NCBI GenBank assembly: GCA_029204225.1
Contig: CM055097.1
Location: 2,573,801 to 2,637,800, forward strand
DNA length: 64,000 nt
From: Diphasiastrum complanatum
Taxonomy: Eukaryota > Streptophyta > Lycopodiopsida > Lycopodiales > Lycopodiaceae
Direction: 5' to 3'
The notes beneath the pieces were generated by a model, which was given only the letters and a program-made list of their open reading frames with translations, searched no databases and was not told the origin of the DNA. Made by a program: the position numbers and the translations under genes. This document shows, in pieces, positions 9,956 through 22,509 of this stretch. How positions within the stretch are numbered: position 1 is the first letter of the stretch; each line of letters opens with the position of its first letter.

Positions 9956-12706
9956 GTAAAAAGCTTGTTGGGCACAAATGTCGAGTGGTTGTACCATATC
10001 TTACTTGCTTTCAACACTGGCGATTTAGCAAAATATCAAGAACTTTGTCATGTTTACAAAGCTTCCCTTACAGCACAACCAGCTCTTGTTGAAAACGAGA
10101 AGAGGCTATGGGAAAAGATCAACATTCTTTGCTTGATGGAAATCATTTTTAGGTAAGTGTGGAGCTAGAGGCTCAAGGCTGTCAAACTAAATATTGTGAT
10201 ACAAAGCGCTAATATTAGATTTGAGAACAAACAGGATGTAGTAAGTTGTACTGTCGCATAGATGTTTTTTAATACTTTTCTGTGTAAGCTGTCATAACGG
10301 AGGGTTCTATGTAATTTTTGTGCAGCCGTCCATCTGAAGAAAGAACAATACCTTTAAGCCTTATTGCTGAGCGTACCAGGCTTTCATCTGAAGAAGTGGA
10401 ATTTCTACTGATCAAGAGTTTATCTGTATGTATCTGGTCATCAAGAGAATGTTTGCCAGTGTCTCGATTCTTGTCTGATTTACAATTCTTCCATAGGGAT
10501 GTTTTTTTAAATCCTTTGACAGATTTAATTTGCACACTCATAGTCATAGTGCATATTAAGTACACTTTATGATAGGATCTTTGAAGAGGTAAGAACACAG
10601 AAGAAAGAGGCCTGAGCTCTCTTGACTCTGCAGCAGCAGTTTAGTTTCCAGGACAAGGACGAAACGACCTTGAAGAAAAACTCAATGTCTGTTTGATTTT
10701 AGTAATGAGGAGACTTCAGTTTGAGTCCCTTTTCTTGTTACAGGAAGAGCCACCCCCATTGCATGCATACTATCAGCATTTTGTTGATCGTCAACTAACT
10801 TTACTTCAAGATATGAGATAGTTAATACCTGGGATTGTCGTGGAAATCTTCATGCTCCTTTCATTGCTTCATTGTGCCTTCTTGTGTTACAGGAAGAACC
10901 ACCCACAGTGGATGCAGACTCCCAGCATTTGGTCAGTTCTCAGCTAGCTTTAAAGATACGAGATAGCTGGGACTGGCATTGTAATATTAGTGCTCTTATT
11001 GTTTTTTATTGTGCCTTCTCTTGGTTACAGGAAGAGCCACCCACAGTGCATACATGCTCCCAGCTGTCAACTAACTTCAAAGATATGAGATAAGCGATAG
11101 CTTGGACTGGCGCTGAAATCTTAGTGCTCCTTTCATGGTTTCGTATTGTGCCTTCTAACTTTTGGCTGCAAGGGCATTCATTGATACCTGGGAACAATTA
11201 CCAGAGAGAGCGTGTGAATAATGACTTTCATTCATTTCTGTGAATATATCTATTGAGATTGGATAGCATAAGCTTGGTCATGCATCAATTCTCTGGACTG
11301 TGAGATATGCTTGTAAGGGAGACAGTAACACACTCGTAGTTATGGGAAACATTTCCCCATAAGAGAAAGCATTTCCTCATAATAAAAAGCATATCATTTG
11401 TTGAAAGGCCCAATTTCTAGAAGTCTTGTTGACCTCATTTCAGTATACTTTTTCTCCCTTGCAACGTAAATCGCTTTCCCCCTCAAATATTTCCCTCTTC
11501 ATCAACCACTATTGTAATTACCTTAGCACTAGTTTGCTTTTGTGATGGTGTGGTGGGGCTCGTCAATTCCTAGGTGGGAAACGTTTCCCAAAACCTTAGG
11601 GAGTTGAATATTGTAGCCAACCACATGATGCATTCAAAGAAAATTTACAGGCAGATGGAGGAGCTTAAATGATCACATGACAATTTTATCCTTATTTTTT
11701 CTACAAAAATATCAAGCCTACGGCAGCAAATACTAGTGTTGAGAGACGGCATGGACATGGTTTGTTATGCAAGGGCTTGACATTTTTTTACCAGTGAAAT
11801 AATTATGAGGGGGTGTGTTGTGGTTGGTCTGCAATGAACATCTTTGACAAGATGTTTTTAAAGTTTTGAAGTGTACGAAATGCTTGGGTTGACTACAATC
11901 CTCTGAATAATTTGTATGAGATTCTTCGTGCATTGCTTGAGAGAGGCATCGCAAAATGTCTTCTTAACTTTTGGTGTGTGGTTGACAGAAGGGATGCATG
12001 CTCTTTGTTTTTTTTGTCCCATAATTTTTTTAGCAGCCAAGCATTAGAATTTAGCATGTCCTTTCCTTTCCCAATAACAGAAACTCACTTGCTAGTTTCT
12101 CAATAATTAAATCGTTTGGAAGTCCTTTTTTACTGTTGACAGATGTTATTTTCTGGCACTGACTACTTTCTTGGTAATTACATGGTAGGGATTACGCTTT
12201 TATCGATAGTCCTTTTCTTCCGACTTATCATTTGATTTTATAAAAGTCAATTGACCTTTCCTTTTCTCCATGACTGTCCTGTTCTTTTCTATCAATTTCA
12301 TCCTAGTTACAGCTCTTTGAGCATTTGGCTTGATGAAAACTTGCCTTTTTTTATCTTCCTTTTTTATTGTTGTTTCGTTGCTTTAACAAGGCCTCTATGA
12401 GTTTGATGTTTGCCAAGGTAGGGTTTTGAATTTTTTAGGAACTATAAAAATTATCCTAACTTGACTGGTATCTCTTTTGGTTTTTATTGCTACTAAGACT
12501 TAGTTTCCTGGAGTTCACAGGTACACCTGATTGAAGGGATCATTGATCAGGTTGATGGCACGGTTCGTGTGTCTTGGGTTCAGCCAAGGGTACTTGGAAT
12601 ACCACAGATTGCATCTTTACGAGATAGACTCGATTCTTGGCTACAAAAAGTGCACACCACTTTGCTTGCTGTTGAAGCTGAAACTCCAGATCTTATTGCT
12701 TCTTAG
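9956..12706 (+). CDS. RPN9: 26S proteasome lid subunit RPN9 (PSMD13), C-terminal part, three exons
   Basis: Non-ATPase lid subunit of the 26S proteasome, with a C-terminal PCI domain that packs against other lid subunits. Exons: 9956-10152, 10326-10425 and 12521-12706, joined in frame (phase 2, then phase 0), giving 160 residues and a TAG stop. Recognised blocks are SLLGTNVEWLYHILLAFN, YQELCHVY, RPSEERTIPLSLIAERTRLS, the winged-helix part VHLIEGIIDQVDGTVRVSW and the tail HTTLLAVEAETPDLIAS. All splice sites are GT-AG. The family is usually about 380-390 residues, so about 225 N-terminal residues are missing. They are absent from 3.8-9.9 kb, so either the preceding intron exceeds this window or this is a 3' fragment. 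No disabling change is visible. Confidence 0.9.
10724..11166 (+). repeat. Three tandem pseudo-exon-like units in the last RPN9 intron
   Basis: Inside the 2.1-kb intron a unit repeats three times, with periods of about 149 and 138 bp. Each unit has a pyrimidine-rich tract and TTACAG (an acceptor-like site), then GAAGAGCCACCC (GAAGAACCACCC in unit 2), at 10744, 10893 and 11031. In the phase left by exon 10326-10425, units 1 and 3 would read EEPP... and stop soon after DMR. Unit 2 lacks a base and reads on. The trailing ATTGTGCCTTCT recurs at about 11145. Whether any unit is ever spliced in is unknown. Confidence 0.8.
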
Positions 12707-15700
12707 CTGTAAGATGAGCTTCTGTAGTTGCTTCCTCCTCGGAAAGCTAATGATTTCAAAGAAATTTCGAAGGGAAGAGTTCTCATACACAATTTTAGAG
12801 ATTAATGGGCATTCCATGTTTTTCAGTGGGTCATACGTTATCTTAACTTCCTGGGCAATTCAATTTTGGTTGCAGGTTTGTTTGTTGCTCCTTTGGTAAA
12901 GTAATCGGCTCATCTTTTACTATGACACAACCAATCAGTGACATAACGGCCTGCATGCAGTTGACATACATAAGTTGAGTTTACTGCGTGGGCAAAATTT
13001 TGCAGAGCATGATATTTTATTGGCTAACGCATAGTATGCTAGTGAGCAGAAGGTTTCTCTTATGTTTTGATGCATCATGTAGTTCTGGTCAACATCATAA
13101 TGTGACGTTACAAGCAGAATCACAGTCAGCAAGCAGCCAAGGTCATTTTAGTTGAACCGTAACACGGTATAAAGAGCAGGATGTTATGCCTCACATACTT
13201 TTGCCATACATGCCTAGCGTATAAAAGGCCTACGCATGCTTGGACATCATTCCATTCTTTGACGTAAAGTGAATGCATATCTCACATTCTTTTTAGGATT
13301 TGAAATGTAATTTCAGTAGTTATTCAACAAAGAAAGCAAAGTTAGGAAGTTTTTTGCTGAGAAACCTTCATATCGATTTTATACGGTAAATAGTGAAACT
13401 TTGATAATTCAGAATATACTACCCGATTATGTATTTATTTCATCACGCTACTCTTTCAATGCATTTGGCATTTGGCTTGTTGTTGAGAATTTTCGAGCTG
13501 CTGTTTATGTTCACCCTCTTTTACTTTTCAGTTTTTTAAGAAAATTCAACTGCTAATTTAGCCCCTTGATACAGTAGTTTTATGAACTATCTTATGGGCA
13601 GATGTCCATTTTGATGTCATTACATTGGAGGGCCCATTTTATCGCCCATATCTAAGTTGACGAGATTGTTTCTGCTGCTAGTGACTTGTATCTCAAAAGG
13701 AGTTACTATTGAAGCAGGGTAATTTGCTAAGCCGGTGAAGCAAGGTAAATATTGAGGGTATAATTGCACCCTAAAGGACGGAGATTACTGGAAAGAACCT
13801 ATTGTTTCTTGGCTTCTAAGATTGGGAATATTTAGCAAATGGATACATTAAAAAGTGCAACCCTGCCCATTGCACATCTTGGTCTTTCTTATCCAACATC
13901 CATTTCCACGTGTCAAACCGTATAGCCTTATGAGGCTTACTATGTAAGGAAAGTCTCTAATAATGAAATGCTGACTGCTACAAGAATTGAAATGGTTGGT
14001 TATTACTGTCCAATTGGCATCCCTTAAAGTTACAAGGACCATTTATGTTCATGACTTAGTTGTCTTGAATACGAAGAAATGGCTGGAAAATAAATCCAGA
14101 CTAATGTGCTTGTTGTTTTTTTCCGTTTCATTCCACAGAATAATCACATCAGCTCTATCGTGGAACATTTTCTTTAAACTTATTTCCTTCCTAGAATCAT
14201 TCTCAGCATGTCTCAAGTTGACAGTTTTTAAGTTTGTCTTTTTTCCATACTGTTGCTGACAGTCTTCGAGCCATGCTAGATTTGCGGTTGAAAATAATAT
14301 TCTAGTATCAGAAAAGATACAGGTTGAAAATAATCTTGTAGATCTTGTATAAGGAAAAGGTATATGTTGTTTACTATATCAGCAAATGACCCCACATTTG
14401 CAGATTTTGATGTGTGATTGGTGTTGACATAAGTTAGCACAAACCACTGATTTAAGCTTTGATTGGCAAGTGATGAAAATGTCTAGTCCATGGAGCTTGA
14501 TTATTAGAAGTGCCTGTTTGTATGGAAATATATGAAGTTGTATTCGTTGGTTATGCTTGCATGGCTACATTCGTGCTGACAACATGTGTCAATAGGATCG
14601 GGCACAACAGAAAAGCATCATCAGCTATTTATTGCATTAAGAGGGTCCTAGATGTGAGCAATGTTACTGGTTGTGATCGTCTTAAACGCTGAAACTTTGT
14701 CTTTACTTTTTATAACTGGAAGTGCAGTCACATGTGTAGAAAAGACTTCAAGCTTTTATTGTAGAGGAAAGAGTAAAGGCTCTTGTTGAAAAATGCTATG
14801 GTCATCTTGGAGACAAGAAAGATAGATAGATGCCAATATATTTTGATCACAAGAACGATCCTAGTATAGTTGTGAAAGTTAATAGATCCATCTGTCTAGC
14901 TTGAAGCTACTGTATATTTAATGGAGAAGGAAATATCTGAGGTTATGCTCAAGGGTTTGAATGTTGAAATGGGTTGATGATCAATTTTGGAGCACCCAAT
15001 ATTGGATGGGAGAGACATAGCAAAGAAAAAAGCCCAATTTATGGACTTGTTCAATAGTGAACAATTATTTGTGCGTCATTTAAGAAAGAGACCAAGAATG
15101 AGGTTGATTGGAGACTAGTCCGTGGGAGAGAGCATAAGCTAAGAGCTGGCAAGGGGTAGGAGCAACATGACAATAAATGAGACACATTATAGTGTGAAGT
15201 AGAGGGTTGCACAATGGCAATGGCAAACAAGATAGGGAGAAAGGGTTGAGAGTGACATTGTTGCAATCACATGTGGCCAAGTGCAATTTTTAGAAGTGAA
15301 GATGATGGTTGGAGTTAAATCAACCAAGTCATACAATTGTTGCCTGTCCACATTGAGATTGTGAAAGCAATTGATTTTTTTTTTAATTTTGGAAAACCTT
15401 GACATGTCAAGCATTAAAATGAGCAAAGTATTTCATTGTGATTAGGTGCTTGGTAAGAGAGTTGATCTTGTACAATGTATGGTGTTTGGAAATTTATTGC
15501 ACTCTGAAGTAGCACCTTGTTGTTTTGTGAGATGTCATCTACCAATGAAATCAAAGAGATTTGGTAATGTACTAGATAATAGCTTTAATTAGTGAGTCCT
15601 AACACGTAGTAACACGTGATGGCAGCGATCTTTGTCTAAGTAGTATATGATTGTTAAACAACTTTTTTAAAATCTTAAATCTTGTAGATAGTCATCAATT

Positions 15701-18700
15701 TGGTGATTTGTACCACTTTGATGGCTTGGAATGTTAACATATTTTTTGGAGCCAAATCTTTTGGTACAAAATTTTGCAAGAAGAGATTTTCAAGACGCAT
15801 TCATTGATCTTATCAAAGGCGGTGAGTTGGTGTATTGTGTTTGAGTTGGGGAGCTTTCCCCAAGCTTATGTTTAGTTCTTTGTGATCCCATAGATTGATG
15901 ATACCAAGAAGCACTCTAACATCCAAAAAATTCTAACATCCAAAAAAGCTAGTCTTCTTTTGTATGAAACCAAGCTTGACAATATGGATATTGAATAACA
16001 TTCATAGAAGTGCACAAGAGCAGATAAAGAGTTTAAAGTCTATTGCTTGCAACATATGCTTGTTTACTTTCATAAAAGTAACATCCGTATCTTAAAATAA
16101 CTAACTTTCATATGAGGATTATTACAACTTACAAAAAATAGTAGACACACAATTCTCTTCTAATCGATGTGGAATGCTTCTTACATTTGCACACGGGAGG
16201 AAGATATGTTTTCTCTCTTTTTGGCTTGCACATATTAAAATATCGTTTTGAATTGTATCCATCATTTAACACCTCCCATATGAAAGTAGCATAGAATCTA
16301 GTTAATTGCATGTTAGTGTTATATATCTCATTCCATCTTTCTAATCCCATTTCATACACGCATCTTCATTTATCGTCGTTGCACCCTACAATTTTGTATA
16401 AGATTCCATGAAAGTCCCTTTCAAATCATGCATTTGTATAAAACAATCACTTACTCTAGACTTTCAAAGTAAGGGCACAACAATGCTAGGGAGAAATGAT
16501 TACCATTTTAAGTCACAGGATTAATTTTTGTTTGATGGAGTCTCCATTTCAAAGTTGGGCAAATTCCACTCAAGTTGTTCTAATAAAGCCATTTAATGGA
16601 CATGTTCTAGGAGTAATCTTACGAACTTAGATTCCTTTATTAGTATGCTTTTTGCACTAAAAGAAACCCCTATCTACTAATTACAAACATGGATTTAATA
16701 GAAACTTGCCAACTTGGAAGCCATGGTTTATATGACATACCACATTCGATGGTCTATACAAATAGCGAACACATTCACTAACCCTACTTCCTTAACCCTC
16801 TATTTAATGACAATGTGACATTCATAATCAAGGCTTATATTCAAAATTTGAATCCATGACATCTATATTTTGTGAAGCTTCAAAGGCGTTTTGTAAAATT
16901 GGACATTGATTATGAGCAAATTGCAAGCAAGATATGATGTGTCAAACATGTGGAAATACTATTCAAACTTTGATATTTTCTAAGTGAGTGTGTAATACCA
17001 CATATAAGGACTATCTACTATTAAAAAAAATTGCCATACGACCATAGCAACATGCCCATAAAAAAAAATTAATTTGGAGTTCTATTAAAGTAGATATGGG
17101 CATATAAGTGCTGAAATGTATTGTCAAGTTGAAGACATAATTTATAATTAAAAACCATAACAATTTAGTAGAGTTGTATCTATGTAGAAATGAAAAAACA
17201 AAAACAATATAATTTCATTACATGAATTGCATTTACACACAAAATAGTAGGACAAATGAGTCATGTTTGTGCTCTCCACTACTCATAAAAACCTTTCAAG
17301 TTATTAAAAATGGGGTCTTTTCTATGTTGTTTTCTTGTCAATCTGGATAGATTGTTTTTCACCATCTCTAAATTTTATGTATTATTGAATGAGCCGGGCA
17401 AATGACATTTTGCCTAGTAAAGGTCATAGGCAAGGCCCAGAGGGTCGAGATATGCAGTAGAATCTGCTTTTGAAAAATAGAATCAACGCTTCCAAAACTA
17501 AGCTTTTTTCACATGACCATTATGAAGCAAAATTTGCATCTGCAAAACTTAATCACCCTTGAAAACGGTGGGTCGCCCATTTTGCTTTTTAAGCAGTTTG
17601 AAATATGGGCAAAAAATGCAGCAAAAAGTCCTTTATGCATAAGCAAGTCTACTTTCACATCAAATTGATAGAACTAAATTTTTACATGTCTATCTCTAGT
17701 TATTTCCTAAAATGTGAGCATGGGTTCGATGCACACTTTTGTGTGTGTGCTAAAAACAACTCTAGTGTTAACCTTCCACATACTCAATGCATCAGAAAGG
17801 ATCATTCTTAGGTCCAAGGACATTAGCCACTACCCATCATTGGACTCCTTTTCTAGCTTTTGTGCATATCCCCTCTTTCATAGTTTTTGCCATTTCTGAA
17901 TACCATTGATATTTTATATTTGCGATCCAAAAATTCTCCACTTTTCAGGCAAAGTGTTATGATCCAAATATGAGAATTTTAATATTTTAACTAGTTAGTT
18001 TCTCGGTCTATTTATCATTATTTGGCGCCACCTTTTTTTTTTAGTTTTTATCAAAAACACTAGTAAAACGGCTCATTTCACCCTCTAGCATAAAGGTTCA
18101 TTTGTCTAGCATGTAGATATTTTATGTTTTCTAGAAAGGTAATACCCTAAGAATTTAAAATTTTTGCAATGGCTTTGTATGGGGTGCCGCTGTCCACCAC
18201 AACCCAAATAGAATCATTTTGGCATTGGGTCCTTGGAAGTTCAACCACAAAATCCATAGATATACTTTTCCATCATTTTTGAGAGATATCTAGGGGATGT
18301 AGCAACCCTCCAGTCTTTAAGCATTCAGCTTTGGCTAACTGGCAAGGTCTACCCATTTATGGTCCAAAAACCCCAATTTTTGGTCCAAAATCACTATCTA
18401 ATCAATCTTTTGACTTTTCAACCAACATGCAATCATTAAATTCTATAATTAATGACTGTAAAACAGTAAGTACAATCTAAAAAACGTACTACACCAGATC
18501 CTATAATCAATTCCTTGCAAAAACCATCAATTCTAGGTGAAAAATTCACTAAATTCATCAAAAATCCTATGATTTCCATCAAAATTCATGGAACAAATCC
18601 ACAATTATGATCTTTAGGCTGAAAGTACACCAAGGATTTGAGAATCCACCTACTTGAAATTGAATTCCAACACCTGGAAGAAGAAGCAAAGAGCTACACC

Positions 18701-19300
18701 AAAAGAACTGCAAAATCCAAGATCCTCAAGCTCCACCTCTTGGTAGATGTGATCCAAGCTCTTATACCACTTAAGAACCACCAAGTGAAGATCTATAGGA
18801 TTCCAATCACATGCAAACCAAAAGGACACATGTGGAGCATGAACCATCCAACCAATATGGAGAGGCTAGTCAATACCCTAACCAATCCACCCCCAAGCCA
18901 CAGTGAAAAACACAACAGAGGAGAGGAAGAACTGGCTCAAGAATCACAATTCACAATAGGAGGATGGGCAAGTTTCCACTAGACTTATTCTTCTCAAGAG
19001 AGAGAGAATATTTCCTTTAGGATCCCCATGCAACCTAAATTGAGCTATTGATCTCCTATTCTTGCATTAAAGTAGTCTTCACCATGCATGTGCCCCTATG
19101 TCCAATTATAGGTCTGGGCCCTTATATGATTATTAGTTATTTAATACGACCACATCCGGAATGACGTAACATAACTAATAACCACATACAACTGGAGTGA
19201 CAGACTATCCACGTCAGGAATAATTCTGATTCCCTTGTACAGGAGGACATGGACATAACACTATTGCTACCAAAGGTCTTTTATACTAAATCTCTACGTT
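12707..19300. other. Long intergenic stretch, no gene supported
   Basis: It holds the RPN9 3' UTR at its left end, then AT-rich DNA. Reading frames here are short, lack known motifs and have no exon-like borders. A small inverted repeat (ATTAGTTAT ... ATAACTAAT) lies at about 19126-19176. The piece at 18300-18980 looks like leader or LTR sequence of a decayed retroelement, but I could not show it. Confidence 0.5.
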
Positions 19301-19959
19301 TTATTTTAAAATCAACCAAATAGGTACTATTTAGACTTCTCGTGACCACATTTTTCTATATTTTTTTGTGTTCGCAGCTCGCATACAATCCTTTGTGGTC
19401 TTTTTGGTGCTATTCTAGTGTTTTTTACCAATTGGTGGAATCTAAGCTTTAGGTACTACCAATTTCACAAAATATGTACTATTTTTGTAATGTTTATATG
19501 TTTCTGAGACTTTAGACTACTAAAAATGTACTTTCTACTGCTCTCGTACTTTGTTGTTATAAGAAGCTTTTAAATAGCTCTTCGACCTGCTATGAGGGGG
19601 TTTGAAATCACTTATGTTGTACACAAAAAGACTTCTTGAATATAGATCAGTGGTAACAAAAGTAATTCTCCACTTTGAAGATGTTCACAATGACTTTAAT
19701 GCAGAAGGAATTTTTAAGAAGTTTTGAGTGAACCAACACTGTATTGAGCTGTAATACTTAGACATATTATTATGTTCTTTTAGTAAGCTATAAGGCTTGC
19801 ACATGTTCCATCTGCTGCAAAATTTAGGAATCGGATATTTGCAAAGCGAACCAATATGTTTGCCCCAACAATATGTGGGAATCGCTTTTATGTGCAAAGC
19901 CTCCTAATTCACAATACCATGCAAAAAAATGCTTGTTCAGGGACCGCAATAAATGTGTC

Positions 19960-20763
19960 ATTTGCACATTACCATTATGTCCCTCTGAGACATCAAGCTC
20001 CATGACATCTTATTCGTACAACACTGTCTACTACTACATGACGCTTGGTTGAAAGAGAACGGGTGTAATCTGAGGGGTCATTGGGTGTGGTCAGACGACG
20101 CAGCGTCCCAATTTAAAGCTCAAAGCCTTTCTTCTTCATGGCCAGGTATATTTGTTGGGGGTTCTCACTATCTCTTTATGATTACTCTGTATTTTTCAGG
20201 TTTGTTACTTCAGATAGTACCAAGATTGGTACTGAACTATAAGACTTTAACTACATAGTCCATCTCGTAGTACCAAACTACACTGTTCTGGAGTACCAGT
20301 TTTGGTACTATTTTCCTTATAGATATAGTACCAAACTGGAACTATACGGAATACCCGAATATAGTACCAAGTTGGTAGTAGACATGACACCAGGTTCGTA
20401 ACCACGGGTACTATTCGCAAGCACTATGTATCGCAACCAACATAAAGATAAAAAAATCTAACAATTTGTTATGTTTTTGGCCAGATCTTATCACTTGGTA
20501 GGTCTGCAAATGATGCATAGTTTTTCTCCCTCACGCCATGGAAAAGGCAAGCATGACGGAGCGGGCGCGGTCATCAAGAGAACTCTCACTCACAAGGAGT
20601 TGAAACCAGACGGTTGGCCCTTGAAATGTGCAGTAGATGTGGTCGCATATCTGAAAGAAAGATTTAGGCCAAAAGGAGAAGGTCACAACTGCAGTACAAG
20701 AAGAGTTTTCTGGCTGGTCAACAAGGATGTACCAATTTTGGTACTGGATGCAGCTGGTTAAGA
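19960..20763 (+). pseudogene. Transposase-like fragment (SDD..SQFK and HGKG.HDGAG motifs)
   Basis: Two coding blocks are visible. Block 1 (about 19990-20146) reads DILFVQHC, WLKENGCNL, then VWSDDAASQFKAQ. Block 2 (about 20485-20760) reads RHGKGKHDGAGAVIKR, then WPLKCAVDVVAYLKERF and RRVFWLVN. From memory this motif pair (SDG..SQFK followed by HGKG..DG.G...K) belongs to uncharacterised proteins encoded by mobile elements in plants and animals, and the acidic residues suggest an RNase H-like fold; neither point was checked. The blocks are separated by about 340 bp bounded by TGGCCAG on both sides, either an intron-like gap or an insertion, and the frame shifts across it. Confidence 0.6.
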
Positions 20764-20774
20764 TATATCTTAAC

Positions 20775-20915
20775 ATTTTTTTTGTATTCCAGCCTGAACA
20801 CCATCAGCCACTTATTGTCTGGCAGATCAATGTCTAGCAGGTCTTTTGCCAACTTGCCATCTAGGCTCAAGCCATACTCTTCATGAAGCTCCTCGGCTGA
20901 GTAGCAAAACTTTCA
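20775..20915 (-). pseudogene. Coding-like fragment on the opposite strand, unknown family
   Basis: Reverse-strand translation gives an uninterrupted, coding-like stretch including AEELHEEYGLSLDGKLAKD and DIDLPDNKWLMVF. I do not recognise the family. It lies just downstream of, and opposed to, the transposase-like block, inside the same repeat-bounded element. It could be a second element gene or a captured host exon. Confidence 0.4.
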
Positions 20916-21660
20916 CAAGATTGGATACAAGTCCATTTTGTTTTTTCCTACACAACACATTGTTAATTTTAACACAAACTGTTCACTGTAAATCCTCACA
21001 TAGAAGTACCAAATAACCAAATAAAGTACCAAAAGAAGCTACCATAAGCAATTTTTTTAAACTAAAAGCTATGTAGAAGAATCTGCTAAAGTACAAAAGC
21101 AGCTAAAGTTCCAAAAGTACTAAATTAAAGACCAAAATTTGCTGATTACTACCAAAGTACCAGCTAAATACAAAAGTACCAAAAGCATGAAAAGTACCAA
21201 AGTACCAAATTCACTATAAGTACCAAAATAACTACTACTTAAGTACCAAATGCAGCTAAAGAAATAATTAAGTACTAAATTAAGGACCAAAATTTGTTGA
21301 TTACTACCAAAGTACCAGCTAAGTACAAAAGTACCAAAAGCATAAAAAGTACCAAAGTACCAAAATCAATAAAAGTACCAAGATTAGTACTAAAGTACCA
21401 TATGCAGCTAAAGATATATTTAAGCACCAAAAGCAAATAAAGTACCTAGCTAAGTAAGCACCAAAATAAGGTAAAGTACCAAAGTTCAAATCTAAGTACC
21501 AAAAGCAGCAAAGTTCTACTTAAGTACCATAAGCAACTAAAGTACCACCCTAACCCTAAACCCTCAAAGAAATTACAGTACCAGGGTAAATAACTACCAA
21601 AATCAAAAGCAGCTGATTACTACTAGAACTACCAATTCAAGTACCAAATCTCCTTGTAGG

Positions 21661-22509
21661 AGTATGTTTTCAAAGCTGTGAAAGGCTATGAATGGGCGGC
21701 CTGGTAGCCCGATTCTGCGGTAGGAAGGTCGCGACTGGCCGTGGAGGAGGAAGGCAGCTAGTGCGATTAATGAGGAGCTGCCATAGCCCGTGAAGGAGTG
21801 AGAAAACTCCATCGCAGGTAGAGAGAGAAGGAGGAGAGGTCGCGGGAGCTGTCGCGCGCTCAGTTGTGATCACCAGCTAGCGACCCGAAGTGTTCAGTAC
21901 TTCGAGGGCCTTTAATCAACGCACAAATGTGTTGACAGCCGTCTGATCTTGATTCATACAGATCAACGATGGTCATTTCACAATGGGTGGGTCGTTGGAT
22001 CCGTTGGATTGAAGTGAAAGAGTCTGAAGGGGTCTGAAGTGCAAAGTGCATTGCAACTTCATTAAAAATCTTCAAACTGAAAAAATTGTTGGGTCCCAAG
22101 TCTTTGAAGGGTGAAGTTTCTTCACATTGAAGAAACAGTTCAAAAACCCTAATTGCCCTTATTTTCACCTCCTTTAGCCTATTTTGACCAAACGAAAGGC
22201 TATAGCCTCCAAACGAAGGGCACCCTGACTGTACTTGCAAGTACGGTACACCAAAACAGAGTGATTGCCGTGGAGAAAGTGTTCAAAGTGCGCCAGAAGT
22301 GATTTCACCATTCTACTGGGCAGGAAGCTGGGAGTTGGTGACGTGAAGCAATTTGGAAAATGACGCCAGTTTGGCTTTCAATTTGGCGAAAGAGCGGCGG
22401 GTGGCCTTGTAAGCTAAAAATTGCAGGTCATTATTATCAATTTCTGACATCACGGTTGGCTCTAGCATACACTTTATAGCCTACAGGGGAAGTTTTAAGC
22501 AGTTCGGAA
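21661..22509. other. GC-richer stretch ahead of the copia gag, no gene seen
   Basis: It includes a purine-rich GGAGGAGG/GAGAGAGAAGG segment (about 21740-21840) and simple inverted motifs. It is probably the right flank of the decayed DNA transposon and the leader of the next copia element. No tRNA-iMet-type primer-binding site was found before the gag start at 22510. Confidence 0.4.

Larger units (their letters stand above)
19320..21660. mobile_element. Decayed DNA transposon with subterminal GTACCAAA repeats
   Basis: A transposase-like coding fragment (next entry) is flanked by arrays of one short motif. On the left (19322-19560) it occurs as GGTACTA/TGTACT; on the right (about 20990-21650) as AAGTACCAAA, dozens of times, often spaced by AGCAGCTAA. 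A cluster in both orientations (about 20205-20440) interrupts the coding fragment. Opposed arrays near both ends resemble the subterminal transposase-binding repeats of CACTA-type elements, but the terminal inverted repeats and target duplication were not found. Ends are therefore approximate and the superfamily is unassigned. Confidence 0.6.

Noticed and set aside
15051-15426. Overlapping reverse-strand frames
   Set aside because: No motif, biased composition and three frames at once; looks like chance.
18638-18982. 114-residue + strand frame
   Set aside because: No recognisable domain; the region resembles retroelement leader DNA and has no exon-like borders.
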